Positions 1-9,367 are shown, counted from the first letter of the stretch. The stretch: 46,840 nt of DNA from Deltaproteobacteria bacterium (GCA_026388765.1 JAPLJC010000108.1:1-46840); one strand, 5' to 3'. Program-made: numbers and translations. The notes: a model not told the origin generated them from the letters alone.

Positions 1-1
1 C

Positions 2-1507
2 AAAATCGGCAAGGGCTATCAGGGTTCGGGCTATTCCTGGATTCCCCTGTTCGAGGCCATGAACGAAGGCTCCATTAAAGGGATGCTGGTCTGGGGCATG
101 AACCCGGCGGTGAGCGCCCCCAACCTGACCCAGGCTTACAGCGCCCTGGGTAAGCTGGAATGGCTGGCGGCCTTCGACCTCTGGGAGACGGATACCTCGG
201 TGTTCTGGAAACGGCCTGGGGCCAAGACCAAAGACATCAAGACCGAGGTCTTCCTGTTCCCCGCGGCGGATTCCCTGGAGAAGGAAGGCAGCGCCAGTAA
301 TAGCGGCCGCTGGATCCAGTGGCGCAACCAGGCGGTGAAACCCCACGGCGACGCCCAGAGCGACCTCTGGTACGCCAACCGTCTGGCCCTGGAGTTAAAG
401 AAGCTCTATCAAGACGATCCCAAGGCGGTCTTTCCGGACCCCATCGTCAAGCTGGACTGGAACTACGGGGAGGCCCCCGACGCCCACCTGGTGGCCAAGG
501 AAATCAACGGCTACACCGTGGCGGACAAAAAGCAGGTTCTCAACTTCCTGGGCTTGAAGGATGACGGCTCCACCGCCTGCGGCTGCTGGATCTATTCGGG
601 CTTTTATCCCGGCCCGGACAAGAAGGACAACAAGGCCGCGGCCCGGGACAAGAAGGACCCCACCGGCCTGGGACTCTACCCCGGTTGGTCCTTTGCCTGG
701 CCGGTGAACCGGCGCATCATCTACAACCGCTGCTCCCTGGACCCCCAAGGCCAGCCCTGGAACAAGGACAAGGCCCTGTTCGCCTGGGACCCGGGGGCCA
801 AGACCTGGAAAAACTTCGACGTTCCCGACTTCAAGTGGATCGATCCCGCCACTAAGGTCCACGTGGGGCCCGAGGAATCGGCCAAGGCCCCCTTTCTCAT
901 GCTTCCCGAGGGCAAGAGCCGGATCTTCGTGCCCGGCGGGGCCTGCAAGGAAGGACCCTTACCGGAGCACTACGAGGCCCTGGAATGCCCCTACGTGAAC
1001 CCCATGTCAGCCCAACAGTCCAACCCGGTAATGAAGGTGTGGAAATCGGAGCTGGATCGGGTGGCCCAGGTCTGCGATCCCAAGTATCCCATCATCGCCA
1101 CGACCTTCCGGGTGACGGAGCACTGGCAGACCGGAACCATGACCCGGAACCTCACCTGGCAGTCGGAGTTGATGCCGGAGATGTTCGTGGAGATGAGCCC
1201 TGGCCTGGCCAAGGCCAAGGGCATCAAGGCGGGCGATTGGGTCAAGGTAAAAAGCGCCCGGGGCGAGGTGATGGCTCGGGCCAACGTCACTCCCCGGGTG
1301 GCTCCCTTTACCTGCGGCAAGCCCGGCCTCCAGGCCACCGTGGAGATGGTGGCCCTGCCCTGGCACTTCGGGTTTGCCGGACTCACTACCGGCGGTCCCA
1401 ACCCGCAGGAGAACTATGCTACCAACCAACTGTCCCCCATGGTGGGAGACGCCAACACCATGATCCCGGAATACAAGGTATTCCTGGTGGATGTGCAAAA
1501 GGTCTAG
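2..1507 (+). CDS. fdnG: Formate dehydrogenase (FDH-N type) molybdopterin catalytic subunit, C-terminal part (5' truncated by window)
   Basis: Open frame continues upstream of the ATG at 59 to the window edge (KIGKGYQGSGYSWIPLFEAMNEG...); C-terminal molybdopterin dinucleotide-binding region (MFVEMSPGLAKAKGIKAGDWVKVKSARGEV ... NQLSPMVGDANTMIPEYKVFLVDV); followed by FeS and membrane subunits. Confidence 0.8.
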   Translation, partial: KIGKGYQGSGYSWIPLFEAMNEGSIKGMLVWGMNPAVSAPNLTQAYSALGKLEWLAAFDLWETDTSVFWKRPGAKTKDIKTEVFLFPAADSLEKEGSASNSGRWIQWRNQAVKPHGDAQSDLWYANRLALELKKLYQDDPKAVFPDPIVKLDWNYGEAPDAHLVAKEINGYTVADKKQVLNFLGLKDDGSTACGCWIYSGFYPGPDKKDNKAAARDKKDPTGLGLYPGWSFAWPVNRRIIYNRCSLDPQGQPWNKDKALFAWDPGAKTWKNFDVPDFKWIDPATKVHVGPEESAKAPFLMLPEGKSRIFVPGGACKEGPLPEHYEALECPYVNPMSAQQSNPVMKVWKSELDRVAQVCDPKYPIIATTFRVTEHWQTGTMTRNLTWQSELMPEMFVEMSPGLAKAKGIKAGDWVKVKSARGEVMARANVTPRVAPFTCGKPGLQATVEMVALPWHFGFAGLTTGGPNPQENYATNQLSPMVGDANTMIPEYKVFLVDVQKV

Positions 1508-1532
1508 GCTGGGCGCCTATGGAGGAATGCTG

Positions 1533-2348
1533 ATGAGCAAAGCCATCTTGATCGATACCACCAAGTGTATCGGCTGTCGGGCCTGCCAGGTGGCATGCAA
1601 GAGCTGGAACGATCTGAAAGGCGGCAAGGCCACTTTCAGTGAGACCTGGTCCAACCCGAGATATCTGAGCAGTAATCAATTTACCCGGATAATCTTCCGG
1701 GAGATTTCCAGCCCGGATGGGCAGTTGCATTGGCACTTTATCTCCCGGCGCTGTATGCATTGTCATGATCCGGCGTGTGCCAGCGCCTGCCCGGTGGGGG
1801 CCCTGATCAAAATGCCTGAGGGCCCGGTAGTCTATGACGACGGCAAGTGCATCGGCTGCCGTTACTGTATGATGGCCTGTCCCTTTCAGATTCCCAAGTT
1901 CCAGTGGGAGTCGGCGGTGCCGCTGGTGCGCAAATGCACCTTTTGCGCCGACCGGCAGGCCATAAATCTGGCGCCCGCCTGCGTCACCACCTGCCCCACC
2001 GGCACCCTGCTGTTCGGGGACCGGCCCGAACTGCTGCAGGAGGCCCACCGGCGTATCGGCGCCCAACCTGGCCGCTATTACCCGGAGGTTTACGGCGAGA
2101 AGATTGCCGGCGGCACCTCCAAGCTCTTTCTCACCGCAGTCTCCTTCGAAGAGCTGGGCCTGACCCAGGCGGGTTTTCGCACCGATCTGGGGAATACCCC
2201 CCAAGGCCTACGCGGCCGCGAATGGATGTCCAAGGTGCCCTATGTGGCCCTGGCCGTGGGCGGCCTGGCGGTGGGCCTCCATTATATGAATAAGCGCCGG
2301 GCGGAAGTCCACGCCGGAGAGCGGCAGGAGGACGAGAACGATGGCTGA
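1533..2348 (+). CDS. 4Fe-4S ferredoxin-type electron-transfer subunit of formate dehydrogenase (FdnH/HybA-like)
   Basis: Multiple Cys clusters (CIGCRACQVACK, CMHCHDPACASACPVGAL, CIGCRYCMMACPF, CTFCADR); C-terminal TM; GGAGGA upstream of ATG 1533. Confidence 0.88.
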   Translation: MSKAILIDTTKCIGCRACQVACKSWNDLKGGKATFSETWSNPRYLSSNQFTRIIFREISSPDGQLHWHFISRRCMHCHDPACASACPVGALIKMPEGPVVYDDGKCIGCRYCMMACPFQIPKFQWESAVPLVRKCTFCADRQAINLAPACVTTCPTGTLLFGDRPELLQEAHRRIGAQPGRYYPEVYGEKIAGGTSKLFLTAVSFEELGLTQAGFRTDLGNTPQGLRGREWMSKVPYVALAVGGLAVGLHYMNKRRAEVHAGERQEDENDG

Positions 2349-3483
2349 GAAGATCGAAAAATGGTATCCCGGCGAAGGCAAACTGACCACCGGCTGGGCC
2401 ATCATCTATGTCATCCTGGTGTTAGGCTTCGTCTCCGCCTGCGCCCGGCTGTTTCTGGGCCTGGGCGCCACCACCAACCTGAGTGACGCCTATCCCTGGG
2501 GCCTCTGGGTCAGCTTCGACATCCTGGCCGGGGTGGCCCTGGCCGGTGGCGGCTTCACCATGGCGGCCGCCATCTATATCTTCAACCTGAAGAAGTTCGA
2601 GCCCCTGCTGCGGCCTGCCAAACTCTCGGCCTTCCTGGGGTACATGATGTTTGTGGTCGGGCTCTTCTTCGATCTGGGCCAACCCTGGCGCATCTGGCAC
2701 CCCTTGGTGATGTGGAACCCCCACTCGGTCCTCTTTGAGGTGTCCTGGTGCGTCATGCTCTACACCACGGTGCTCTCCCTCGACCTGTTTATCATCGGCC
2801 TGGAGCGTTATGGCAAACAGAGCTGGATCAAGTTCTTCCGGGATATCTACCTGGTCCTGGTGGTGGCCGGCATCATGCTCTCCACCCTGCACCAGTCCTC
2901 CCTTGGAGCCCTGTTCCTGCTGATGCCCCAGAAGATGAGCGACCTCTGGGCCAGCGGGGCCATAGGGCCGCTCTTTTTCACCAGCGCGGTCATCGGCGGC
3001 ATGAGCGTCGTCACTCTGGAGAGCCTCATCAGCGCCCGGGTCTACAAGCGCAAGCAGGAGCTTGGCATTCTCTCGGACCTGGGTAAGGGCCTGGGCCTGG
3101 TCCTGCTGGTCTACTTCGCCATGAAGGTGACCGATCTCTACGCCCGGGGGGTGACGGTCTGGGTCTGGGATAAGGCCCACTTCTTCTTCTTCGTGGAGCT
3201 CTTCGGCACCGTGGCCTTGCCGGCCCTGCTCCTGTGCTTCAAGGAGGTGCGCCAGAGCGCCAAGGGCCTATACTGGGCCGCGGGCCTGGCGGCCTTCGGG
3301 GTGGTGCTGAACCGCTTCAACGTCAGCCTCACCAGCTACGGCGGCTACCGGCAAATCAGCTACTTCCCGTCCTTCATCGAGATCATCATCACTTTGGCCA
3401 TGGTGGCCCTGGGCATCGTCATCTTCGACCTGGGCATGAAGTACCTGCCCATCTACAAATCGGAGCTCACCGTGGAGCACTAG
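2341..3483 (+). CDS. NrfD/PsrC/HybB-like integral membrane quinone-interacting subunit
   Basis: Polytopic membrane protein, overlaps the preceding FeS subunit by 8 nt; NrfD-like composition and operon context. Confidence 0.85.
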   Translation: MAEKIEKWYPGEGKLTTGWAIIYVILVLGFVSACARLFLGLGATTNLSDAYPWGLWVSFDILAGVALAGGGFTMAAAIYIFNLKKFEPLLRPAKLSAFLGYMMFVVGLFFDLGQPWRIWHPLVMWNPHSVLFEVSWCVMLYTTVLSLDLFIIGLERYGKQSWIKFFRDIYLVLVVAGIMLSTLHQSSLGALFLLMPQKMSDLWASGAIGPLFFTSAVIGGMSVVTLESLISARVYKRKQELGILSDLGKGLGLVLLVYFAMKVTDLYARGVTVWVWDKAHFFFFVELFGTVALPALLLCFKEVRQSAKGLYWAAGLAAFGVVLNRFNVSLTSYGGYRQISYFPSFIEIIITLAMVALGIVIFDLGMKYLPIYKSELTVEH

Positions 3484-3499
3484 GTAAATACCGGTAAAA

Positions 3500-3570
3500 C
3501 GTAGGGGCGACCCGCTGGGTCGCTCTTTCTCCTGGCAAAACGTAGGGGCGGTTCTCGAACCGCCCCTACG
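3500..3570. repeat. Two adjacent palindromic units of the GTAGGGGCG...CGCCCCTAC family
   Basis: cgtaggggcgacccgctgggtcgctc (3500-3525) and cgtaggggcggttctcgaaccgcccctacg (3541-3570; 14-bp perfect arms) between convergent genes. Confidence 0.8.
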
Positions 3571-4036
3571 TTTGCGCCCCCAACGCCGCTTTGGCCTTGG
3601 GAACCGTATCTTCCGGGCTCACTTTATACCAGGCCTGGATGATCTTCCCGGCTTCGTCGATCAGAAATGACGACCGAATAATGCCCTCCACCTTCTTCCC
3701 ATACAGGTTTTTCTCGCCCCAGGCTCCGTAAGCCCGGGCCGTCCGGCGCTCCGTATCCGCCAGCAGGGGGAAGGTCAGGCCGTATTTGGCGTCGAATTTC
3801 TTCTGTCGCTCGGGCTGGTCGGGACTGATCCCCATCACCGCCAGTCCCAGGGCGGCCAACTCCTCTCGGGCGTCCCGGACGCTGCAGGCCTGTCGGGTGC
3901 ACCCGGGGGTATCGGCCTTGGGATAAAAATAGAGCAGCAGTTTCCTGCCCTTAAAGTCCGCCAGCTTCACCATCTTGCCGTGCTGATCCGCCAGTTCGAA
4001 GTCGGGGGCCGGGTCGCCCGGCGCCAGCTTGGTCAT
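3566..4036 (-). CDS. bcp: Thioredoxin-dependent peroxiredoxin (Bcp/PrxQ family)
   Basis: GDPAPDFELADQHGKMVKLADFKGRKLLLYFYPKADTPGCTRQACSVRD is typical of BCP. Confidence 0.92.
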   Translation of the reverse strand: MTKLAPGDPAPDFELADQHGKMVKLADFKGRKLLLYFYPKADTPGCTRQACSVRDAREELAALGLAVMGISPDQPERQKKFDAKYGLTFPLLADTERRTARAYGAWGEKNLYGKKVEGIIRSSFLIDEAGKIIQAWYKVSPEDTVPKAKAALGAQT

Positions 4037-4164
4037 AGGTCACCTCTGGTCAATTTATGAAAAATATTTGACCCATTCCTGGTCAATTCCTTATATAGTT
4101 ATTATCCTTATTAAATGAAAGCTGCCAGGCCGGGATTTCCACCCCGCCTGGAAAGAGAGGCAAA

Positions 4165-5043
4165 ATGAAACCAAAAGTGGGTTTTATGGGTCTGGGCATC
4201 ATGGGCGCTCCCATGGCCGCCAATATCCTCAAGGCCGGGTATCCCCTCACGATCTATAATCGTACCCTTGCCAAGGCCGAGCCCCTGGCCAAGCTGGGAG
4301 CCAAGGTGGCCGCCAGCCCCAAGGCTCTGGCTCAGGATTCCCAGATCATCATCGCCATGGTCACCGGCCCCGAGGCCCTTTATGAGCTACTCTTCGGCCC
4401 GGAGGGCGCGGCCGCGGCCTTTGGCCCGGAGCAGGTGTTCATCAACATGAGTTCGGTGTCCCCCAGCTTCACCCTGGAACTGGGGAAAGAACTCGCCCCC
4501 ACGGCCATCCGCTTCGTGGACGCCCCGGTATCGGGCACCAAAAAACCGGCCGAGGATGCGCAACTGGTGATTTTAGCGGGCGGCAACCAGAAACGGGTTG
4601 AAGAGCTGGAGCCTCTGTTCCTGACCATGGGCAAGAAGGTGATTTACTGCGGCAAGACCGGGCAGGGCTCCATGATGAAGATGTTCATCAACCTGCTCCT
4701 GGGCCTCATGATGGAAGGCTTCGCCGAGTCTGTCAACTTCGGGCGCCTGGGCGGACTTAACCTGGAGACCATGCTGGAAGTGGTCTCCTCCGGCGCCATG
4801 AACGCCCCCATGTTCCAGGTGAAGGCGACGAACATCAGGAACAAGACCTATCCTGCCTCCTTTCCATTGAAACACCTGGCCAAGGACGCCAAGTTCGTCC
4901 TGGATACGGCCTATGAGCTGGGCGCCCCGGTGCCCGCCGGCCAGATGCTGCTGCACCTCTATCGCCTGGGCGTGGCCCAGGGCTGGGGCGACGAGGACAT
5001 CTCCGCCGTAATGAAGGTAATGGAGCACCTGAGCGGGAAATGA
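4165..5043 (+). CDS. NAD(P)-binding beta-hydroxyacid dehydrogenase (3-hydroxyisobutyrate/tartronate semialdehyde reductase family)
   Basis: N-terminal VGFMGLGIMGAPMAANILKAGYPLTIYNRT, VDAPVSGTKKPAEDAQLVILAGG, GQGSMMKMFINLLLG. Confidence 0.9.
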   Translation: MKPKVGFMGLGIMGAPMAANILKAGYPLTIYNRTLAKAEPLAKLGAKVAASPKALAQDSQIIIAMVTGPEALYELLFGPEGAAAAFGPEQVFINMSSVSPSFTLELGKELAPTAIRFVDAPVSGTKKPAEDAQLVILAGGNQKRVEELEPLFLTMGKKVIYCGKTGQGSMMKMFINLLLGLMMEGFAESVNFGRLGGLNLETMLEVVSSGAMNAPMFQVKATNIRNKTYPASFPLKHLAKDAKFVLDTAYELGAPVPAGQMLLHLYRLGVAQGWGDEDISAVMKVMEHLSGK

Positions 5044-5050
5044 TGGTTTC

Positions 5051-5100
5051 CGTAGGGCGCGTCTTACGCACCAATAATGGCGCGTAAGACGCGCCCTACG
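5051..5100. repeat. Palindromic repeat with 19-bp perfect arms
   Basis: CGTAGGGCGCGTCTTACGC acCAATAATGgc GCGTAAGACGCGCCCTACG, 7 bp after the preceding stop codon. Confidence 0.85.
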
Positions 5101-5124
5101 AAACCGAATCTGGAACAGCTATTG

Positions 5125-5352
5125 CTAATCAAGCAGACGTTGATAATCTGCGGGGTTCAGGCCGAGGTCCCGAAGAATTTTGCGGAGCAAGGGCCTGACG
5201 ATGACCTGGGAACCATGGTCGGGAATGATTACTATGCGGCCGGAAAGATTGCGAAAAACATTGTGACTACCCTCGGACCTGACCCACTGAAAGCCTGAGG
5301 CTTCAGCCACCTTCTTTAGTTCTCGGTAAGGAACCAGGCGCAGCCTAGTCAA
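5125..5352 (-). CDS. hicA: HicA-family mRNA interferase toxin
   Basis: 75 aa; GFQWVRSEGSHNVFRNLSGRIVIIPDHGSQVIVRPLLRKILRDLGL, dsRBD-like HicA fold with catalytic His in GSHNVF. Confidence 0.85.
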   Translation of the reverse strand: MTRLRLVPYRELKKVAEASGFQWVRSEGSHNVFRNLSGRIVIIPDHGSQVIVRPLLRKILRDLGLNPADYQRLLD

Positions 5353-5594
5353 GCCGTGACATCCATCTGCCAGGTACCCACAAAGGCGGGCAACGGCTCT
5401 TCCACCTCACCTGCCTTAAGATAAGCAAGAATGGCCTCCCGCATGTTGGCCTCCAAGGTCTGAAAATCCGGAGCTTGGGTATAGCACCCCGGCAGTTGCA
5501 CCACTTCGCCCACCAGCCAGCCACTCTCGGGATCTCTTTCAATCACGATGGTGAAGGATTTCTTCATATCGTCGGATCCTCCTTCCACAATCAT
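5349..5594 (-). CDS. hicB: HicB-family antitoxin (alternative start at 5567)
   Basis: KKSFTIVIERDPESGWLVGEVVQLPGCYTQAPDFQTLEANMREAILAYL; overlaps hicA start. Confidence 0.85.
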   Translation of the reverse strand: MIVEGGSDDMKKSFTIVIERDPESGWLVGEVVQLPGCYTQAPDFQTLEANMREAILAYLKAGEVEEPLPAFVGTWQMDVTA

Positions 5595-5726
5595 TATGCC
5601 AAGAATGCAGAAAATCGCAAGTTGAATAGCAACTTAGGCTGATTCTGGAGAGGGAATTGGGGGCGGGCAGGGGCCGGTACACCGGCGTCCCGCCTGTGGG
5701 GAACCCCTGGCCCCCCAAAAAATCTC

Positions 5727-6527
5727 TTACCCATACTTCCCGGTAATATAATCTTCCGTCTGCGGGTCTCTGGGCCGGGTGAAGAGCTGGGCCGTGGCGC
5801 CGAATTCGATGAGTTCCCCCAGGTACATGAAGCCGGAGTCGTCGGAGGCCCGGGCCGCCTGCTGCATGTTGTGGGTGACGATGATGATGGTGTAGTTCTT
5901 CTTCAGTTCCTGCATCAGCTCTTCGATCCTCAGGGTGGCCAGCGGGTCCAGGGCCGAGCAGGGCTCGTCCATCAAGAGGATCTCCGGCTCCACCGCTAAG
6001 AGGCGGGCGATACAGAGGCGCTGCTGCTGCTCCTCGGTGAGGGAGAGCGCCGGGGCCTTCAGTTTGTCCTTTACTTCCTCCCACATCTGCACCGCCTCCA
6101 GGGAGCGTTCCAGGATGGCGTTCAGTTCGGCCTTGCCGGGCCGGCCGTGGAGGCGGGGCCCATAGACCACGTTGTCGTAGATGGACAGCGGGAAGGGGTT
6201 GGGGCGCTGGAAGACCATGCCCACCCGCTTGCGCAGTTGGGTGAGGTCGACGTCCGGGGCGAAGATGTCCGCCCCCTCAATGATCACCTCGCCGGTGATC
6301 CGCACCCCGTCAATGAGGTCGTTCATGCGGTTCAAGGTGCGCAGCAGGGTGGATTTGCCGCAGCCCGAAGGGCCGATGAGGGCGGTGATGGTGCGCCGCT
6401 TAAAGGCGGCGTTGATGTCCTTCAGGGCCTGGAAGTCGCCGTAATAAAGATTGAGATGCCGGAGGGTGATGAGCCCTTCGAGGGGGCATTGGAGAGAGTT
6501 ATCCGAAGCGGCCGGAGATATAGTCAT
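5727..6527 (-). CDS. pstB: Phosphate ABC transporter ATP-binding protein PstB, paralog 1 (degenerate ABC signature LTEEQ)
   Basis: Walker [11 protein letters not shown]-loop [15 protein letters not shown], Walker [14 protein letters not shown], switch His [13 protein letters not shown]; signature region [11 protein letters not shown] instead of [11 protein letters not shown]. Start at ATG 6527 overlapping paralog 2. Confidence 0.88.
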   Translation of the reverse strand: MTISPAASDNSLQCPLEGLITLRHLNLYYGDFQALKDINAAFKRRTITALIGPSGCGKSTLLRTLNRMNDLIDGVRITGEVIIEGADIFAPDVDLTQLRKRVGMVFQRPNPFPLSIYDNVVYGPRLHGRPGKAELNAILERSLEAVQMWEEVKDKLKAPALSLTEEQQQRLCIARLLAVEPEILLMDEPCSALDPLATLRIEELMQELKKNYTIIIVTHNMQQAARASDDSGFMYLGELIEFGATAQLFTRPRDPQTEDYITGKYG

Positions 6528-7266
6528 CAGTGCGTTTATCTTTGGGGACGGTAAAGACCCGGTCGGTGCCGCCCACCTCAATGAGTTTGCCCATGAGGAG
6601 AAAGGCCACCCGATCGGTGGCCCGGGCGATCTGCTTGGTGTTGTTGCTCACCAGGATGATAGTATAACTCTTTTTCAATTCAGACAAGGTCTGTTCGATC
6701 TTGGCGGTGGAAATGGGGTCCAGGCCGCTGGTGGGCTCATCCAGTAGGATGACCTCGGGCTCCATGGCCAGGGTGCGGGCCAGACACAAACGCTGCTGCT
6801 GGCCGCCGGAGAGCTTCAGGGCGGAATCCTGGAGCCGGTCCTTGACTTCCTCCCACAGCTGGGCCGCCTTGAGGCTGGACTCCGCCAGGGCGGCCAGCTC
6901 ATCCCGGTCATGCTTGCCCGCCAGCCGCGGGGCCAGGGTGAGGTTCTCCATAATGGAGCGGGGCAGGGGCACCGGCTTGCTCAAGACCAGGCCGATCCGG
7001 CGGCGCAACCGCACCAGATCGCACTCAGGGGCCAGAAGGTCTTCGTCGTCCAGCCAGGCGCTTCCCTCTACCCGGGTGCCGTCGATGAGGTCGCACATGC
7101 GGTTCAGGACCCGGAGAAAGGTGCTTTTGCCGCTTTTTGACGGCCCCATGAGGCCAAAGACCTCCCGGGCGCGGATCGTTAGGGACAGGTCATTAATGGC
7201 CCGAAAATCGCCGTAGTAGCAGGAAAGGTGTTCCACCCGGATTTTGGCTTGGGGTTCGTCGTTCAT
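6499..7266 (-). CDS. pstB: Phosphate ABC transporter ATP-binding protein PstB, paralog 2 (degenerate Q-loop and switch His)
   Basis: Walker [10 protein letters not shown], signature [10 protein letters not shown] and Walker [14 protein letters not shown] intact; Q-loop VLSKPVPLP (Q to S) and switch VSNN (H to N). Confidence 0.85.
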   Translation of the reverse strand: MNDEPQAKIRVEHLSCYYGDFRAINDLSLTIRAREVFGLMGPSKSGKSTFLRVLNRMCDLIDGTRVEGSAWLDDEDLLAPECDLVRLRRRIGLVLSKPVPLPRSIMENLTLAPRLAGKHDRDELAALAESSLKAAQLWEEVKDRLQDSALKLSGGQQQRLCLARTLAMEPEVILLDEPTSGLDPISTAKIEQTLSELKKSYTIILVSNNTKQIARATDRVAFLLMGKLIEVGGTDRVFTVPKDKRTDDYISGRFG

Positions 7267-7271
7267 AACAT

Positions 7272-7682
7272 AGCTATCAGCGGTCAGCTTTCAGCTTTCA
7301 GCAAAGGCAAAAAACCTTAGGGAATGTATCTATCTAGTGCTTCGGTGCAATGACCGATTCGAGTTCCAGAACAATTTAGCCGATAACCCCAACATGCTCG
7401 ACAAACATTGCCATGACCTTTGAAGAATATCGCTGGAGCTCCATCTCTCGTTTTGCCCTGCCTAGCAATGACGCTTTTATTTGTAGTTGAATTAAATGTG
7501 ACATTATTTCTACCGACATAAGCGAAAGCCTGATCAAAAATATGAAAAGTGCGGAAATAATTCCCGCGACCACCATCTGGATGAGGCATATTTGACCTCC
7601 GACATGTTCCTAATTTAGTCTAGGGCCACTTCCCCCGCATGTTGGATTATAGCTGACTGCTAATAGCTGACCGCTGACAGCT
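7272..7682. repeat. ~411-bp intercistronic element with 18-bp imperfect terminal inverted repeats
   Basis: agctatcagcggtcagct (7272-7289) is the inverted match (17/18) of agctgaccgctgacagct (7665-7682); interior is visibly lower in GC than the flanking genes. Confidence 0.55.
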
Positions 7683-7685
7683 TCT

Positions 7686-8524
7686 TCACGAATACCTCTT
7701 CATCAGCCGCTGCATCAGGGTGTAGGCTGTCAGGTTGATGGCCAAAATCGAGATCACCAGGACCGCGGCGGTGCCATAGGCGTTGGGCATGGAGAGGCCC
7801 TCCCGGGCCAGGATGTAAAAGTGTACCGCCATGGTGCGGCCGGAGTCAAATAAGGACAGGGGCGTGCGCAGGGCGGCGCCGGCGGTGAACAAGAGCACCG
7901 CGGTCTCGCCCAGGGAGCGGCCGACGCTCAACATGATGCCGGTGGTGATCCCCGGCAGGGCGCTGGGCAGCACGATGCGGGTGATGGTCTGCCACTGGCT
8001 CTCCCCAGGGAGTAGCAGGCATCCCGGTACTCTTCGGGCACCGCCTTGATGGCCTCCTCCGAGGTGCGGATGATGATGGGCAGCACCATGATGGCCAGGG
8101 TCAAGGCCCCGGAGAGCACGGACCAGCCCAGCCTTAGTTTCATGACAAACAGGACAAAGCCGAATAGCCCCAGAATAATGGAGGGGACCCCGGCCAGGCA
8201 TTCGGAACCGAAGCGGATGATGCGGGTGGTCCAACCTTCCCGGGTGTATTCGGTCAGGTAGATGGCGGTGCCCACCCCGAAGGGCGCGGCTAGCAGGATG
8301 GCCAACAGCGTGATGTAGGCGGTGGCCACGATGGTGGAGAAGATGCCGCCGGCCCGGCCCATGTCCTGGGGTTCGTGCGACAGGAACCCTAAGGTCACCT
8401 GGGGCAGGCCCTTGATGGAGATGTCCACGATGATGAAGACCAGGATGAGCAGGGTGAAGACGGTCATAGCCCAGAGCAGGGACTTCATCAGGATTTGGAC
8501 GGTCCGGGGATGAAGACGCAGCAT
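7686..8524 (-). pseudogene. pstA: Phosphate ABC transporter permease PstA, interrupted by an apparent 1-nt frameshift near 8003-8010
   Basis: N-terminal part reads in ORF 7928..8524 to ...EEYRDACYSLG; remainder in ORF 7686..8828 as GESQWQTITRIVLPSALPGITTGIMLSVGRSLGETAVLLFTAGAA. One extra G in a GGGG run restores the frame. May be a sequence error rather than a true pseudogene. Confidence 0.8.
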
Positions 8525-8527
8525 CGG

Positions 8528-9367
8528 TTATCTCCGGCGGGTGACCAGGGTGGCGCTGAGGTTGAGGATCATGATGATCACGAACAGGACGATGCCGGTG
8601 GCGAAGAGGCCCTCCCGGTGGCGGCCGGCGGCGTAGCCCAACTCCAGGGCGATGTTGCTGGTCAGGGTGCGCACCGGGTCCAGGACGGAGGTGGGCATCT
8701 TCAGGGCGTTGCCCGCCACCATGATCACCGCCATGGTCTCGCCCACGGCCCGGCCCATGCCCAGGATCACCGCGGTGATGATGCCCGAGGAGGCCGCCGG
8801 CAGCACCACCCGGCGCACCGTCTGCCACTGAGTGGCTCCCAGGGCGAGGGAGCCGTCCCGGTAGAGGTCGGGCACCGCGCCCAGGGCGTCGATGGAGATG
8901 CTGATGATGGTGGGCAGGATCATGATGCCCAGGATGATGGCCGCAGCCAGCAGCGACAGACCGGGGCCCCCCAGGTAGTTGCGGATCAGCGGCACCAGCC
9001 AGACCACTCCCAAAAAGCCATAAACCACCGAAGGGATGCCCGCCAGGAGTTCCAGGGTGGGTTTTAGGATAAGCTTCAGGCGCCGGGGGGAAAATTCCGC
9101 CAGGACGATGGCGCAGCTCAGTCCCAGGGGCACCCCGATGACCATGGCCCCGAGGGTTACCAGCAGGGAGGAGACGATCATGGCCAGGATGCCGAAGTGG
9201 CCCTTGGTGGGGGCCCAGTGGCTGGAGGCGAGGAAATTTTTCAGACCGGCAAAGTAAATGAGGGGCGCGCCCTCGATAAAAATAAAGATGGTGATGAGGG
9301 CCAGGGAGCTGATGGAGGAGAGGGCCAGGAGAAACAGCACCCGCTCGATGAATTTCCCCTGCTGCAT
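8528..9367 (-). CDS. pstC: Phosphate ABC transporter permease PstC
   Basis: ELLAGIPSVVYGFLGVVWLVPLI, SLALGATQWQTVRRVVLPAASSGIITAVILGMGRAVGETMAVIMVAGNA. Confidence 0.93.
   Translation of the reverse strand: MQQGKFIERVLFLLALSSISSLALITIFIFIEGAPLIYFAGLKNFLASSHWAPTKGHFGILAMIVSSLLVTLGAMVIGVPLGLSCAIVLAEFSPRRLKLILKPTLELLAGIPSVVYGFLGVVWLVPLIRNYLGGPGLSLLAAAIILGIMILPTIISISIDALGAVPDLYRDGSLALGATQWQTVRRVVLPAASSGIITAVILGMGRAVGETMAVIMVAGNALKMPTSVLDPVRTLTSNIALELGYAAGRHREGLFATGIVLFVIIMILNLSATLVTRRR

Noticed and set aside
5077-5298. 73-aa plus-strand ORF
   Set aside because: Begins in a palindromic repeat and is antisense to hicA
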